DNA from: VAZQ01 sp963807865
Lineage (GTDB): Bacteria; Pseudomonadota; Alphaproteobacteria; Rhizobiales; Xanthobacteraceae
DNA length: 64,000 nt
Direction of reading: 5' to 3'
Assembly (NCBI GenBank): GCA_963807865.1
Contig: CAWEDK010000018.1
Coordinates: 1-64,000 of the forward strand
Positions 44,251 through 52,780 of the stretch are shown here, piece by piece. The position numbers were made by a program, and so were the translations under genes. Positions within the stretch are counted from its first letter, which is position 1. Every line of letters begins with the position of its first letter. Below the pieces are notes generated by a model. It did no database searches. It saw nothing but the letters and a program-made list of their open reading frames with translations, and was not told the DNA's origin.

Positions 44251-44611
44251 CTGCCAAGCTGATGTTCCTCATGACCCAGATCGCCACAGCCGCAACGAGG
44301 CCGGCACTGGCGAAGACTCCCGAGACAATTATTGCGCTCAACAGGATTACTCCCAACGCATAAGCGACTCGATCGAGTGCCCACCGGATCACTCCGATGA
44401 AGCGGCGGAACAACCAATAGCATGCAAATAAGAGAAGCAGGAGTACTAGAATAAACACAACAATCTTTAAGATTGAAGCGTCGCCGAATTGCGTACCGAA
44501 AAGCCGCGTAACCTGTCTTATGCCCCAGAGGCATCCAAACACGATGACATCGACGAGCCAACCAAAACCCTGTTTAAGCCAAGCACCAAACTCCTGAACT
44601 AGGTGTTCCAT
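44243..44611 (-). CDS. Membrane protein, hypothetical
   Basis: ATG 44611 after GAGGATCTCTGC. 122 residues with two or three hydrophobic segments: GWLVDVIVFGCLWGI, ILKIVVFILVLLLLLFACYW LF, and ALGVILLSAIIVSGVFASAG LVAAVAIW. A basic patch (RRFIGVIRWALDR) lies between. No family. Confidence 0.6.
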   Translation of the reverse strand: MEHLVQEFGAWLKQGFGWLVDVIVFGCLWGIRQVTRLFGTQFGDASILKIVVFILVLLLLLFACYWLFRRFIGVIRWALDRVAYALGVILLSAIIVSGVFASAGLVAAVAIWVMRNISLAVR

Positions 44612-44880
44612 GCAGAGATCCTCAGGTTGGCAGAGGCGCGTCGTTTCGCGCGCTGACGTTCACGATCGGGCGCCCTAAGTCGGGCGCGGCTTACGCTAGC
44701 ATCGTCGCTCCAATTGTCGAGGTAGCAGCTAACGACGGTCATCATTACGTCGACCTCGCAGTAGGGCTGACTTCTACCTGTTCTGGCAACGATCTCGTTC
44801 CCCCCGTTTAAGTTGGTATCAGAGCAATGTCCTTGCGTAGTTCAGCGCAGTCTTGTTCTTATTTTGTTGCACATTGAAAA
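44612..44880. other. Gap without a gene
   Basis: Nothing recognised before the pilin-like scrap at 44881. Confidence 0.4.
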
Positions 44881-45000
44881 TGAAAGCACTGCTGCGCAAG
44901 TCTGCGAATTTCGCTCGCGATGAGTCAGACACGCCATTGGATTCGAAATAGCCTTGCTGGGCATAGTGACAACGGCGAGCCTACGAAACGCGCCAACGCG
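44881..45000 (+). pseudogene. Flp-type pilin, decayed
   Basis: ATG 44881 reads MKALLRKSANFARDESDTPL, like the Flp leader (basic start, then RDES). The frame then stops (DSK-stop). The next frame gives GFEIALLGIVTTASLR, like the hydrophobic pilin core, but with the AIEYGLIA motif degraded. Compare the intact pilin at 13174. Confidence 0.45.
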
Positions 45001-45145
45001 CCCTCTGAGGGCGATTGTGTGGCTACTAGTCCGTCTCGCTCGATTGATTGATCCATCTCGGCGAGATGCCCGCTATCGGGGCAAGAGGCGCTAGTCGCGC
45101 TTGGGTGCTGTGTGTAGGATGCATCTTCAATTGTTGGAGACCGAA

Positions 45146-45337
45146 ATGGCTACGGGCACCGTAAAATGGTTCAATCCGACGAAGGGCTATGGGTTCATTC
45201 AGCCGTCTGAAGGCAGCGGTAAGGATGTCTTCGTCCACATTTCGGCCGTGGAGCAGGCGGGCTTACGTTCGCTTAGTGAGGGGCAGTACGAAATCGAGAG
45301 CAATCGAGGGAAAAGTCCTCGGTCAGGCTCAAAGTAA
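45146..45337 (+). CDS. Cold-shock protein, altered C-terminus
   Basis: ATG 45146 after TTGGAGACCGAA. 63 residues with RNP1/RNP2: GTVKWFNPTKGYGFIQPSEG, KDVFVHISAVEQAGL. After SLSEGQ the usual KV(x)YE is reduced to YEIESNRGK, with two residues missing, and the end KSPRSGSK appears one base out of the family frame (expected K..SVRLKVK). The nucleic-acid-binding surface is intact, so it may still work. RNA chaperone in cytoplasm by family. Confidence 0.85.
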   Translation: MATGTVKWFNPTKGYGFIQPSEGSGKDVFVHISAVEQAGLRSLSEGQYEIESNRGKSPRSGSK

Positions 45338-45338
45338 A

Positions 45339-45647
45339 ATGACCGAAGCGCGGACTATGGAGCTTTCCACCGCTTCATGCCGCGCCTGCGGTGCGTGCTG
45401 TTCGTTTTCGCGGGAATGGCCGCGGTTTTCGTTAGAAAGTGACGCCGATCTCGGGCGAATCCCTCGCATTTACGTAGATCACGATCGAGGCCGCATGCGA
45501 TGTGACGGCAATCGCTGTGCAGCGCTACAAGGAGACGTCGGTGTCTCGACGGCATGCGCGATCTACACCGTGAGGCCCGACGTTTGCAAAGTTTGTTTGC
45601 CCGGTGATCCTGCCTGCCAAATGGCTCGAGCGCGCTTCGATCTCTAA
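45339..45647 (+). CDS. YkgJ family cysteine-cluster protein
   Basis: 102 residues from ATG 45339 (or ATG 45357). Pattern of the zinc/iron-chelating YkgJ family: ASCRACGACCSFSREWPRFS, GNRCAALQGDVG, CAIYTVRPDVCKVC, then LPGDPACQMAR. The CxxCGxCC motif, C-x-Y-x-x-RP-x-x-C and the final CxxC-like pairs are in place. The 5' end is just past the csp stop, and the two may be cotranscribed. Confidence 0.85.
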   Translation: MTEARTMELSTASCRACGACCSFSREWPRFSLESDADLGRIPRIYVDHDRGRMRCDGNRCAALQGDVGVSTACAIYTVRPDVCKVCLPGDPACQMARARFDL

Positions 45648-46089
45648 GAGAATATCTACCACCGAGCTTGAACCCGCTTGGCGTCCGTTTTGACGTTCGC
45701 AACACATTTCTATGCGCCATATCCCCGATGTCCACCAAAATTTTGTTTCCTCGCCAAAGTATGGCTACCGCTCTTTTTAACGGCTTCTTACGATCGGTGC
45801 CGGCCTGGAGGTTATTGGGCCGACGATATTCGGCGATGTATGCCAATTTTGCTCTCTGGTTGCCGACCAAAGCAATGCAATAGCCGATAAACAGCATGAC
45901 AGCGATCGACAAAATCGCCGCGATCCAAGACTGCTTGATGACCAATTCAACGAGGCCCGCGAAAATCGCTAAACTGATCAAAGCAACTAACGCGGTAACG
46001 AGCCCCACGAAGGTCGGCTCGCGGCGCCGAAAGCGCGAAAAGCGGTCGGCCGGCTCTGAAGCCCGCCGCCAGCGTTCATTAACTTTCAT
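45355..46089 (-). CDS. Two-TM membrane protein with long non-native tail
   Basis: The credible part is 46089 to about 45660: KVNERWRRASEPADRFSRFR, hydrophobic helices TFVGLVTALVALISLAIFAG and QSWIAAILSIAVMLFIGYCI, then GNQRAKLAYIAEYRRPNNLQ. From about 45660 on, the frame is opposite the YkgJ gene and is R/H-rich, so the ORF probably ended earlier originally. Function unknown. Confidence 0.4.
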   Translation of the reverse strand: MKVNERWRRASEPADRFSRFRRREPTFVGLVTALVALISLAIFAGLVELVIKQSWIAAILSIAVMLFIGYCIALVGNQRAKLAYIAEYRRPNNLQAGTDRKKPLKRAVAILWRGNKILVDIGDMAHRNVLRTSKRTPSGFKLGGRYSLRDRSALEPFGRQDHRANKLCKRRASRCRSRMPSRHRRLLVALHSDCRHIACGLDRDLRKCEGFARDRRHFLTKTAAIPAKTNSTHRRRGMKRWKAP

Positions 46090-46185
46090 ATCTCTCCCGC
46101 GACCTCAAGAGGTCACTCCTTTGCTCGTTGGCGGCCAGCGCGCGGCGTTCGAAAACACCTAATCTGAAGATAATTTGGGGAGCAA

Positions 46186-47232
46186 ATGCACGAGATGAAA
46201 CGTCGCGATTTCTTAGCAGCCGCTCTTGCCAGCCCATTAGCGTTTGCCGATGAGGCGTGCGCCCAGACCCAATTCATCGGCGACATGCATATGCACTCGT
46301 TTTTCGCGCAAAGTAATTACCATTTGCGCCCGCTGAGGAACGCCTTAGCGGCAGGCGGAGCAACCCTGACGGCATGGGCTCTGGTCGGCGATCTGCTCTG
46401 GCTTGACACGAAAACCTACACACAAACTTCAGAGCCGAAACCTGGAGAGGCATTCGGTTGGCTTCAGCGCGAACTTGGACGCATCAAGGCTCACATTTTC
46501 GAACAGAAACTCAAGATCATACGAAGGGAATCTGATATCGATGAGGCATTAGGCGGAAATCCCCATATTGTGTTGGCAGTAGAAGGGGCGGGCTTCGTTG
46601 AAAATGATTTAGCTCGCGTCAAGTCTGCGTACGATCTTGGCCTGCGGCATATTCAGCTTGTTCACTACACCCGAAGCACGGTTGGCGGCTTTCAAACTGA
46701 TTCATCCGAGCAAGGGTTAACTCAATTCGGCAAGCAAATCGTCAGGGAGTGCAATCGTCTTGGAATACTGGTCGATTTGGCGCACTGCACGGACGCGGCT
46801 GTTCAGGATGCACTCTCCATTTCGCGCGCTCCCGTGGTGTGGTCGCACGGCTCGGTTGTCAGGGAGAAGTCGGCATCTTCCTCAGCGCCAATATGGCGCC
46901 GTCGGCAGATCTCACTCGATGTCGCGAGGGCGATTGCTCTGAAGGGTGGCGTTGTAGGCCTATGGTCGCTCGCTCCAGACATCGGCAAAAGCGTAGAGGC
47001 CTACGGCGACCGGATGCTCGAACTTGCTGAATGGCTGGGAGAAGATCACGTTGCATTTGGGACTGACATCAACGGACTGGGACCATTTGGCATGCTGGCG
47101 GGATACGCAGACTTAAGGCGAGTCGTCGATTATTGGCAGCACCAGAGCGTCGGCGAGACCCGGATCGCTAAACTTTCAATCGGCAATTACGCACGAGCAC
47201 TGCGGGCTGCATTCAATGCCGGCCAGAAATGA
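46186..47232 (+). CDS. Membrane dipeptidase (peptidase M19)
   Basis: 348 residues (ATG 46186, or 46195). A twin-Arg-like signal (MKRRDFLAAALASPLAFADE ACAQ). Metal and catalytic residues of renal-dipeptidase-like enzymes: GDMHMHSFF (H.H where the family has H.D), LAVEGAGFVE (bridging Glu), IQLVHYTRSTVGGF, LGILVDLAHCTDAAVQDAL (His), VVWSHGSVV (His), and AFGTDINGLG (Asp). A periplasmic zinc dipeptidase acting on dipeptides, including D-amino acid ones, is expected by family. Confidence 0.9.
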   Translation: MHEMKRRDFLAAALASPLAFADEACAQTQFIGDMHMHSFFAQSNYHLRPLRNALAAGGATLTAWALVGDLLWLDTKTYTQTSEPKPGEAFGWLQRELGRIKAHIFEQKLKIIRRESDIDEALGGNPHIVLAVEGAGFVENDLARVKSAYDLGLRHIQLVHYTRSTVGGFQTDSSEQGLTQFGKQIVRECNRLGILVDLAHCTDAAVQDALSISRAPVVWSHGSVVREKSASSSAPIWRRRQISLDVARAIALKGGVVGLWSLAPDIGKSVEAYGDRMLELAEWLGEDHVAFGTDINGLGPFGMLAGYADLRRVVDYWQHQSVGETRIAKLSIGNYARALRAAFNAGQK

Positions 47233-47701
47233 CACAGCTATCCCGCAATGGCCGACGGGTCCCAGGGTCGAGATTGATAGGAGATGGCAGGCCCCGCTGC
47301 CAACAGGCCTATACTTCAGCTCGGCGCAGCGCGGTGCTACACATGAAGGAGGGCTTGCTGCAGCCGGCCCTGACCAGCAAGACCCGACGGATCAGGCAAC
47401 TTGCTAATACGCGAGCCGCTCGTTCGACTCCCGGCGCCAAAATCGAAGCGGCGATATCCGCTGTCGTATTTGAGATTCTTGGCTGGCGCGGGCGTGCTGC
47501 CGAACGAGATCGTGTCGAGAAGCTGGCCGATCAGGCCCAGCGCGTCCACTTCAACGATCCACCTCGACACAGAGCATCACTGGCCGCGGGGGCCGGCCGG
47601 CATGGAAGCTGGTCTCGCCAACTTAAATGTCGTTGGACGTAGTGCTAGGTCTCGGCAAGGGGTCTGCGGAAGCTCCTCTCCAAGAAAAACGTTCACGGCG
47701 A
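47233..47701. other. Gap without a recognisable gene
   Basis: Several open frames overlap but none shows a ribosome site, signal or known motif. Confidence 0.45.
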
Positions 47702-48238
47702 TCAGTCCAGTACCTCGATCGATCGGGCCTCCGGCCCCTTCTGACCTTGAGCGATTTGCATTTTTACACGCTGACCTTCCACGAGCCCACTCAACCGGCC
47801 GCGACCGAGCGCCGTCGCGTGGACGAACACGTCTTTACCGCCACCCTCCTGCACAACGAATCCGAATCCCTTTTCGGCGTTGTACCATTTGACCGAACCG
47901 ATACTTTCCTCGGTCGAAACCGGCCCGGGCGGTCTCTGGGAAGAGAAGCGCGGGGCCGAGTGCCGCTCCGTAGTACTCGTCATCTGAGCGGTGCTTGTGT
48001 CCACCTCAAGCACTTCGGTGACTTCAGGGCCCTTCTGCCCTTGGCCAATTCGGACCTTGACCGCAGCACCTTCCGTCACGCTACCGTGCCCGGCGGCCTC
48101 CAGCTGACGGATGTGCAAGAACGCCTCGGACCCGCCGACCAAGGCGACAAATCCAAATCCCTTCTCCACATTGAGCCATTTCACGATCGCTTCGATGGGT
48201 TCCGACGCTTGCGGTGCGCTCGGCTTCGGATTGCTCAC
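47702..48238 (-). CDS. Double cold-shock-domain protein, main part
   Basis: 178 residues with two cold-shock domains. First: IVKWLNVEKGFGFVALVGGS EAFLHIRQLEAAGHGSV. Second: GSVKWYNAEKGFGFVVQEGG GKDVFVHATALGRGRLSGL. A linker of about 35 residues (VDTSTAQMTSTTERHSAPRF) separates them, and each ends in G.GQKGPE. It starts with a GTG whose last bases overlap the stop of the 29-residue ORF at 48235-48324. I think the two are one gene split by a frameshift (see that entry). RNA-binding, cytoplasmic. Confidence 0.88.
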   Translation of the reverse strand: MSNPKPSAPQASEPIEAIVKWLNVEKGFGFVALVGGSEAFLHIRQLEAAGHGSVTEGAAVKVRIGQGQKGPEVTEVLEVDTSTAQMTSTTERHSAPRFSSQRPPGPVSTEESIGSVKWYNAEKGFGFVVQEGGGKDVFVHATALGRGRLSGLVEGQRVKMQIAQGQKGPEARSIEVLD

Positions 48239-48324
48239 CCACCTTTCGGCCCCTCGATCCTGGGGATGTAATCTTCATCAAAACCGCGGCGCTTTGGCTG
48301 ACGGTAATCTTTGTAGCGGCCCAT
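48235..48324 (-). CDS. 29-residue leader, probably the split-off N-terminus of the double CSD protein
   Basis: ATG 48324: MGRYKDYRQPKRRGFDEDYI PRIEGPKGG-stop. The stop and the next GTG overlap as GTGA. Relatives of the double cold-shock protein start MGRYKDYREP(K/R)RRGYDDDY as one chain, as I recall. Either a +1/-1 change near 48240 cut it, or the GTGA overlap couples translation of two parts. Confidence 0.55.
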   Translation of the reverse strand: MGRYKDYRQPKRRGFDEDYIPRIEGPKGG

Positions 48325-48557
48325 TCGAGATCCATCAGGAATTGCGACAATAACCAAATCACTCGTTCTCTACGCGAACTAAGTCAATAAGTTCCTGTGG
48401 ACAGATGCAATACGGGAGGACTGCACACGTCTAAGAGTGATCGCAGCCGGCATCGGTATCGAGTTAGCCTCCGTCCCGGTTCGTCGATTTGTGCGTCTTG
48501 TCGCGAAAGCTGGACAGAAGCGCACGGACCTACGCCTGCGCTTGGTAAGAATAATCG
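48325..48557. other. Gap without a gene
   Basis: Short spacer between the two leftward genes. Nothing seen. Confidence 0.4.
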
Positions 48558-49283
48558 TCAAATCTTGAGCGATTGATGCCCGCGCTCGGCGCGGGTCGCA
48601 ATCCAAATGACATGTCTTGCGCCGCCACCCGATCCATTGGCACGAACCCTGACCTCGTCCACATCAAAACCAGCCTTGCGAAGTCGCTGAGTGAAATTTA
48701 GGTCTGGCCCCGAAGACCACACCGCCAATACGCCCCCGACAGACAGCGTCGCGCGGGCGGCGCTCAATCCTTCCAAGCTATACAGCGCGTCATTGCCTTT
48801 TCGGGTCAGGCCCTGGGGGCCGTTATCGACATCGAGCAGGATCGCGTCGAATGTCGACCGGCCAGACCGGATCAGGTGGCCAACGTCTGATTCGCGGATG
48901 CTGACGCGAGGATCAGTCAGGCTCTTCCCAAAGACCTCCACCATCGAACCTCGAGCCCATGCCAGAACGGCCGGCACCAGCTCGGCGACGATGATTTGAG
49001 CCTCTGTTCCAAGTACTGCAAGCGCGGCCCGAAGTGTGAAGCCCATGCCCAGCCCGCCGATCAATATCTGCGGCCGCTGGTGGGCTTGAATTCTCTCGCA
49101 AGCAATTGTCGCGAGCGCCTCTTCGGATCCGCTGACGCGGCTGTTCATTAGTTCGTTGGCACCCAGCATAATCGAGAATTCGGAGCCACGCCGCATGAGA
49201 CGGATTTCGCCACCTCCGCCGGGCACTTGTGCCTTGTCGAGCTGGGACCAGGGAATCACGGATCGCGCTTCCTGACGTTTCAT
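48558..49283 (-). CDS. Spermidine-synthase-like SAM-binding protein
   Basis: About 241 residues from ATG 49283 (the frame is open to 49463). Rossmann core: ILIGGLGMGFTLRAALAVLG, IIVAELVPAVLAWARG, FDAILLDVDNGPQGLTRKGN, YSLEGLSAARATLSVGGVLA VWSSGPD. GGLGMG and LLDVDN are in the places of the aminopropyltransferase GGG and D motifs. Similar 'spermine/spermidine synthase domain' proteins are often of unknown activity. The N-terminal beta domain (GGGEIRLMRRGSEFSIMLG) is present. Confidence 0.82.
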   Translation of the reverse strand: MKRQEARSVIPWSQLDKAQVPGGGGEIRLMRRGSEFSIMLGANELMNSRVSGSEEALATIACERIQAHQRPQILIGGLGMGFTLRAALAVLGTEAQIIVAELVPAVLAWARGSMVEVFGKSLTDPRVSIRESDVGHLIRSGRSTFDAILLDVDNGPQGLTRKGNDALYSLEGLSAARATLSVGGVLAVWSSGPDLNFTQRLRKAGFDVDEVRVRANGSGGGARHVIWIATRAERGHQSLKI

Positions 49284-49517
49284 CCATCGGCGATTAGAGC
49301 CTCCGCTTGATATGCATCGGCACGCGGAAAGGGCAAGGCTCATCAATTTAATTGGCTTTTGGCTGAAAGCCGAACACAAGAGAGAGGTGTACTGGTGGTA
49401 CAACTCGCCCGCAAGCATGGCGTCAGCGAAGCTTGCGTCGATCAAACTCCCTAAGACGATCACAGCTCATTAACGGCTAGTCGTCATTCTTTGACATAAA
49501 CGATTCGAGGGACGACT

Positions 49518-49655
49518 GTGACCGCAGAAATAATCAATTTGGACGATCATCGCATCGTCTACGACACTGATATTGAGATTGACCTTGTGACTGCGGTAGA
49601 TGTGGCGGTGCGAGATTTACGTGAAATCATTTCGCACGAGGTTCTGCGCAAGTAA
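49518..49655 (+). CDS. 45-residue hypothetical protein
   Basis: GTG start after GAGGGACGACT. TAEIINLDDHRIVYDTDIEI, DLVTAVDVAVRDLREIISHE VLRK. The acidic N-terminal half and DL.TAVDVA.RDLR.I helix look like the front of a longer family, but the frame ends in a clean stop. Confidence 0.5.
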   Translation: MTAEIINLDDHRIVYDTDIEIDLVTAVDVAVRDLREIISHEVLRK

Positions 49656-49673
49656 GGCAGCGTTTGAAGAGCA

Positions 49674-49934
49674 ATGAAAGAGGAGTCGACGTTGAAATGC
49701 ATCAACCCAAGTGTAGGTAGCAATTGGATGGCCAACTTGTCGTCGGTCAGCACTGAAGAATATAGCCTCGCCATCAAGAAGAGAGGCACGGCCTCAAAAC
49801 CGTGGCGCTGGGAGATTTACGCGGCGGGCAAGAGAAAGCCCGTACGGCAGTCTGACTTTTTTGAAACGATGTCCGAAACTACTCGTGCGGGTAAGGTGGC
49901 GTTGGCGGAGTTGCAGACAAGCCGCGCCGCTTGA
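49674..49934 (+). CDS. Conserved hypothetical protein
   Basis: 86 residues: EEYSLAIKKRGTASKPWRWE, IYAAGKRKPVRQSDFFETMS, ETTRAGKVALAELQTSR. The pattern (YSLAIK.RG....PWRWEIY..GK..PV..S...F.TM.EA.RAGK.AL) is one I associate with a Rhizobiales family. Function unknown; 18 bases after the GTG gene. Confidence 0.65.
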   Translation: MKEESTLKCINPSVGSNWMANLSSVSTEEYSLAIKKRGTASKPWRWEIYAAGKRKPVRQSDFFETMSETTRAGKVALAELQTSRAA

Positions 49935-50192
49935 CGCTCGAATGGCGGTGAGACATGCCATGCCGTTCCCGCCGAGTGATTCCGCCCCGTCAGCAGCTTA
50001 AGAAAGCTTTTCACTCGGTCGTCAGTCAGGTGAAACTCGGCCTCACGCAGCTGTAAAGGACCGCTTCCTAGGCAGGATCGGTTTCGCAAACCTTCTTCAA
50101 CAGTTCAAAGCTCGCCGCCTGCCCGGCCATCGTGCCCTGCTTCTTGTCGCCTGCGGCCGTACGCGCTCCAACACGACAAAGTCGAGGTTTCG
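49935..50192. other. Gap with a short protein-like scrap
   Basis: On the minus strand at 50068-50150, RTAAGDKKQGTMAGQAASFE and LLKKVCETDPA-stop look coding but have no start. Otherwise nothing. Confidence 0.3.
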
Positions 50193-50966
50193 TCAGACTT
50201 CCTCGGTCGGCCTGCTCATCCTCCGGCCTTTGTTATCGCCCTGTACCGCAGTGGAGGGCGGGGTCAGGAATGCGTCGAAACGCTCATTGACGATGGCATA
50301 ACATTCGCATGACGCCTTCTCGAGGCCCGTACGGTCGAGAACCTGCATCGTGCCCCGACGGTAGGTGATAAGACCGGCCGTCTGCATCGACTGCGCCGCA
50401 AGCGTCACGCTCTTTCGATTGGCGCCCAGAATGTGGGAAAGAAACTCATGCGTGTACGGAAGCACTTCACCTCCAGCCCGATCGTGCATCATCAAGAGCC
50501 ACCTGCACATCCTCTCTTCGATCGTATGCATTGAATTGCACGCCACGGTCTGCTGGACCTGCGAAAGCAGCGTCTCGGAGTAGCTTACGAAGAGATCGCG
50601 CACATGCTCACTATTCCTAAATTCATATTGCAGCAGTTCGATCGGGCACCGAACCGTATGGCCCTCGAGCTGAACGATGCATCGGTTGAAGGAGACGCGG
50701 CTATACATGGCGGCAAAGAGGCCGAACGCTCCTTCGCAACCGATGTTGGCGGTTTCGATTGCGGCGCCATTCTCCAGAACCGTCAGCAGTGACAGAACAG
50801 AACCTTGGGGAAAATACGCATGCTTGAGCAGACCGCCCGCGTCGCATACCATTGCAGCAAGCTTGAACTCGACCGGCTCGAGATTGGTATCTATCCGCTT
50901 GCGGCTGGCGGGCTCAAGGGCGCCTAGCAATCTATTACTTCTGAGATCGTGATGCGCTTTGGACAT
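50193..50966 (-). CDS. Crp/Fnr family transcriptional regulator
   Basis: 257 residues (ATG 50966). Cyclic-nucleotide-type effector domain: GALEPASRKRIDTNLEPVEF, GLLKHAYFPQGSVLSLLTVL ENGAAIETANIGCEGAFGL. HTH: CRWLLMMHDRAGGEVLPYTH EFLSHILGANRKSVTLAAQS MQTAGLITYRRGTMQVLDR. The C-terminal tail is longer than usual. The effector is unknown. This subtype lacks the FNR Cys cluster. Confidence 0.88.
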   Translation of the reverse strand: MSKAHHDLRSNRLLGALEPASRKRIDTNLEPVEFKLAAMVCDAGGLLKHAYFPQGSVLSLLTVLENGAAIETANIGCEGAFGLFAAMYSRVSFNRCIVQLEGHTVRCPIELLQYEFRNSEHVRDLFVSYSETLLSQVQQTVACNSMHTIEERMCRWLLMMHDRAGGEVLPYTHEFLSHILGANRKSVTLAAQSMQTAGLITYRRGTMQVLDRTGLEKASCECYAIVNERFDAFLTPPSTAVQGDNKGRRMSRPTEEV

Positions 50967-51123
50967 CGCATATATACATATACACTGGTTCCCTTGGCGA
51001 TAGTTCAATTAGTGAAAAATCGCCCCCTAGGCGACCATTGCGGGTGGCTGCGGTCGCGCCCGCCCGATACTTATGACGATTTTGACGGGTAGGTGAGGCG
51101 TTGTTGAGCGTTCGGTCCATTCC

Positions 51124-51312
51124 TCAATGATTAAAATACATTCGGGAAATTGCGGTTGGCTCCTGGTCCACTCGATCAGACCATAGCTTTGCCATCCGAA
51201 TGCAATGCGCCTTCAAATGTGGGCTGAGAGTGTCGCTCGCCAGTTCCATCAGATCCGATGCCAGGCGCAGGCACTCAAGCTCACGCTTTCGCTGGTTCTC
51301 GGCCTCAGTCAC
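51124..51312 (-). CDS. Small helical hypothetical protein
   Basis: GTG 51312 after AGGAGGTGCGCG, a strong ribosome site. 62 residues: TEAENQRKRELECLRLASDL MELASDTLSPHLKAHCIRMA KLWSDRVDQEP. The helical hairpin (ECLRLASDLMELA..., H.IRMA.LW) is the same general type as 13906 and 15222. Confidence 0.65.
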   Translation of the reverse strand: MTEAENQRKRELECLRLASDLMELASDTLSPHLKAHCIRMAKLWSDRVDQEPTAISRMYFNH

Positions 51313-51639
51313 CGCGCACCTCCTGGAAACAGAAGGCAAGTTTTTAAGCGCTATCACGGGTCCTGTCGGTGGTACACACCACAGAGCGGTGCGGTCAACT
51401 CAAGTGTCTCTTGACGCGGGGTCCGACGCCGGTCGGTACCTCAAGTCAGAAGATTGTTACAATCTGGTCCTGCGTGCACTCATTTGCCACCGTGGGGGTG
51501 ATGACGTTGATTGCGGACCTGTCCGATTGCCCCTAATGCAGACCTTAAGTCGCTCAAAAAGTCAGCCAGTCGAGCCCTCAGCCACCTTGGTCAAACGGTC
51601 GATAGCCAGTGGGTCCGCCGTCCTTGACCAGAGCAAGGA
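51313..51639. other. Gap without a gene
   Basis: No ORF with support. Precedes a phage terminase remnant. Confidence 0.4.
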
Positions 51640-51800
51640 CTTTTTCGCGAGCCAGCTTTGCTTCGGCATTGAAATGCGACTGCAACTCGCGCGGGGGGCC
51701 CGAACGCCGACGCGATCCGCATCATAATCTTAGCCTGCCTGTTGGCTATGGAAACGCAGGGCGACTCAATCGGATATCGGTCAGACGGACACCCTGTCCT
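51640..51800 (-). pseudogene. Remnant of a P27-type phage terminase small subunit
   Basis: The minus strand reads YPIESPCVSIANRQAKIMMR, IASAFG, then loses frame (PARVAVAFQCRSKAG). It is clearly homologous, in DNA and protein, to 58758-59045. Confidence 0.55.
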
Positions 51801-51814
51801 CTGCCACCTGAAGG

Positions 51815-52569
51815 TCAAAATGTGACCGCAAAACGCACCCCACAGCCGTTATCACCAGGCAGGATGTGCAACTCGCCGCCGATCTGCTTAACGAGCGACT
51901 GGACGATCTTCATTCCAGTCCCTTGCTTTTCGCAGGATCAAATCCTGGCGGTAACCCTGGCCCATCATCTACCACTGACAGCGAATGACAGGCAGGCGAG
52001 GTCTTTTCAACTCGAACGGTGATGGTGCCCTTCGCATACTTCGCCGAATTGGTGATCAGCTCATTGACGATAAAGCCGAGCGGGATTCCGAGCAGGGTCG
52101 GTATTTCACAATCCTCGCCCTCAACGACAATGGCGCAGCTTGTCCCGTCCTGGCCGAGCAGGCCCGCGAGGTCCTCGCACAGGTGCTGAAGATATTGCTT
52201 GAACTCCACTTTTTCTTGATCATCGAGGAGATGCAGCGTGCGATGCACGCGTCCCAATGCCGCAACTCGACGGGCCGCAATAGTCAGTTGAGCGGCCGCT
52301 TCAGGCGTTGCGGTCCGGACCTGCAAAGACAGCAGACCGACGATCATTTGCAGACTATTGAGGAGCCTATGCTCGAATTCCTGGGTCAGCATCGCCTGGC
52401 GTTGCGACAGGTCATGCTTGTCCCGCAGTAAGGCCACTTCGCGGGCAAGCGAAGCCTGCAATTCGACCGTCAATTCATTTAGTCGCTGCTGGTCGCGCAT
52501 ATTGCGACCGGTCGCCAGCCACCAGGGGAACTGAAATGCATTTTCACGCGTTGAGATGGTGTCGCTCAT
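51815..52569 (-). CDS. Sensor histidine kinase (HisKA_2 type), 3' frameshift
   Basis: ATG 52569 after AGGAGCAAGGATC. Coil and H-box: REVALLRDKHDLSQRQAMLT, QEFEHRLLNSLQMIVGLLSL Q (phospho-acceptor His in EFEHRLLN). N-box: GFIVNELITNSAKYAKG. G1: LSVVDDGPGLP. The ORF then stops at 51910 after SKGLE. One base before, the frame GMKIVQSLVKQIGGELHILP, GDNGCGVRFAVTF completes a normal kinase to 51815. So the second ATP-lid is separated by an indel near 51912. No receiver or sensor domain is attached, and no response regulator is adjacent. Confidence 0.78.
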
Positions 52570-52780
52570 GATCCTTGCTCCTGTCGCTGGCGAGAAGAAT
52601 CCCCAACGAACTTCCCGGAGTCAGTCCCTATCCTTGGGGGCAACGGTTCCACGCCGCCGAGAGCCCAACTGAGCGAAATCGCTCACAAATGAAAATAATT
52701 GGATGCCTTAGCCCGGCGGGGCTGGGGCGGGCAAAGCTCGACTAGCGGTTGCAGTAACCAGGATTCCAGGCCGGCCGCGT

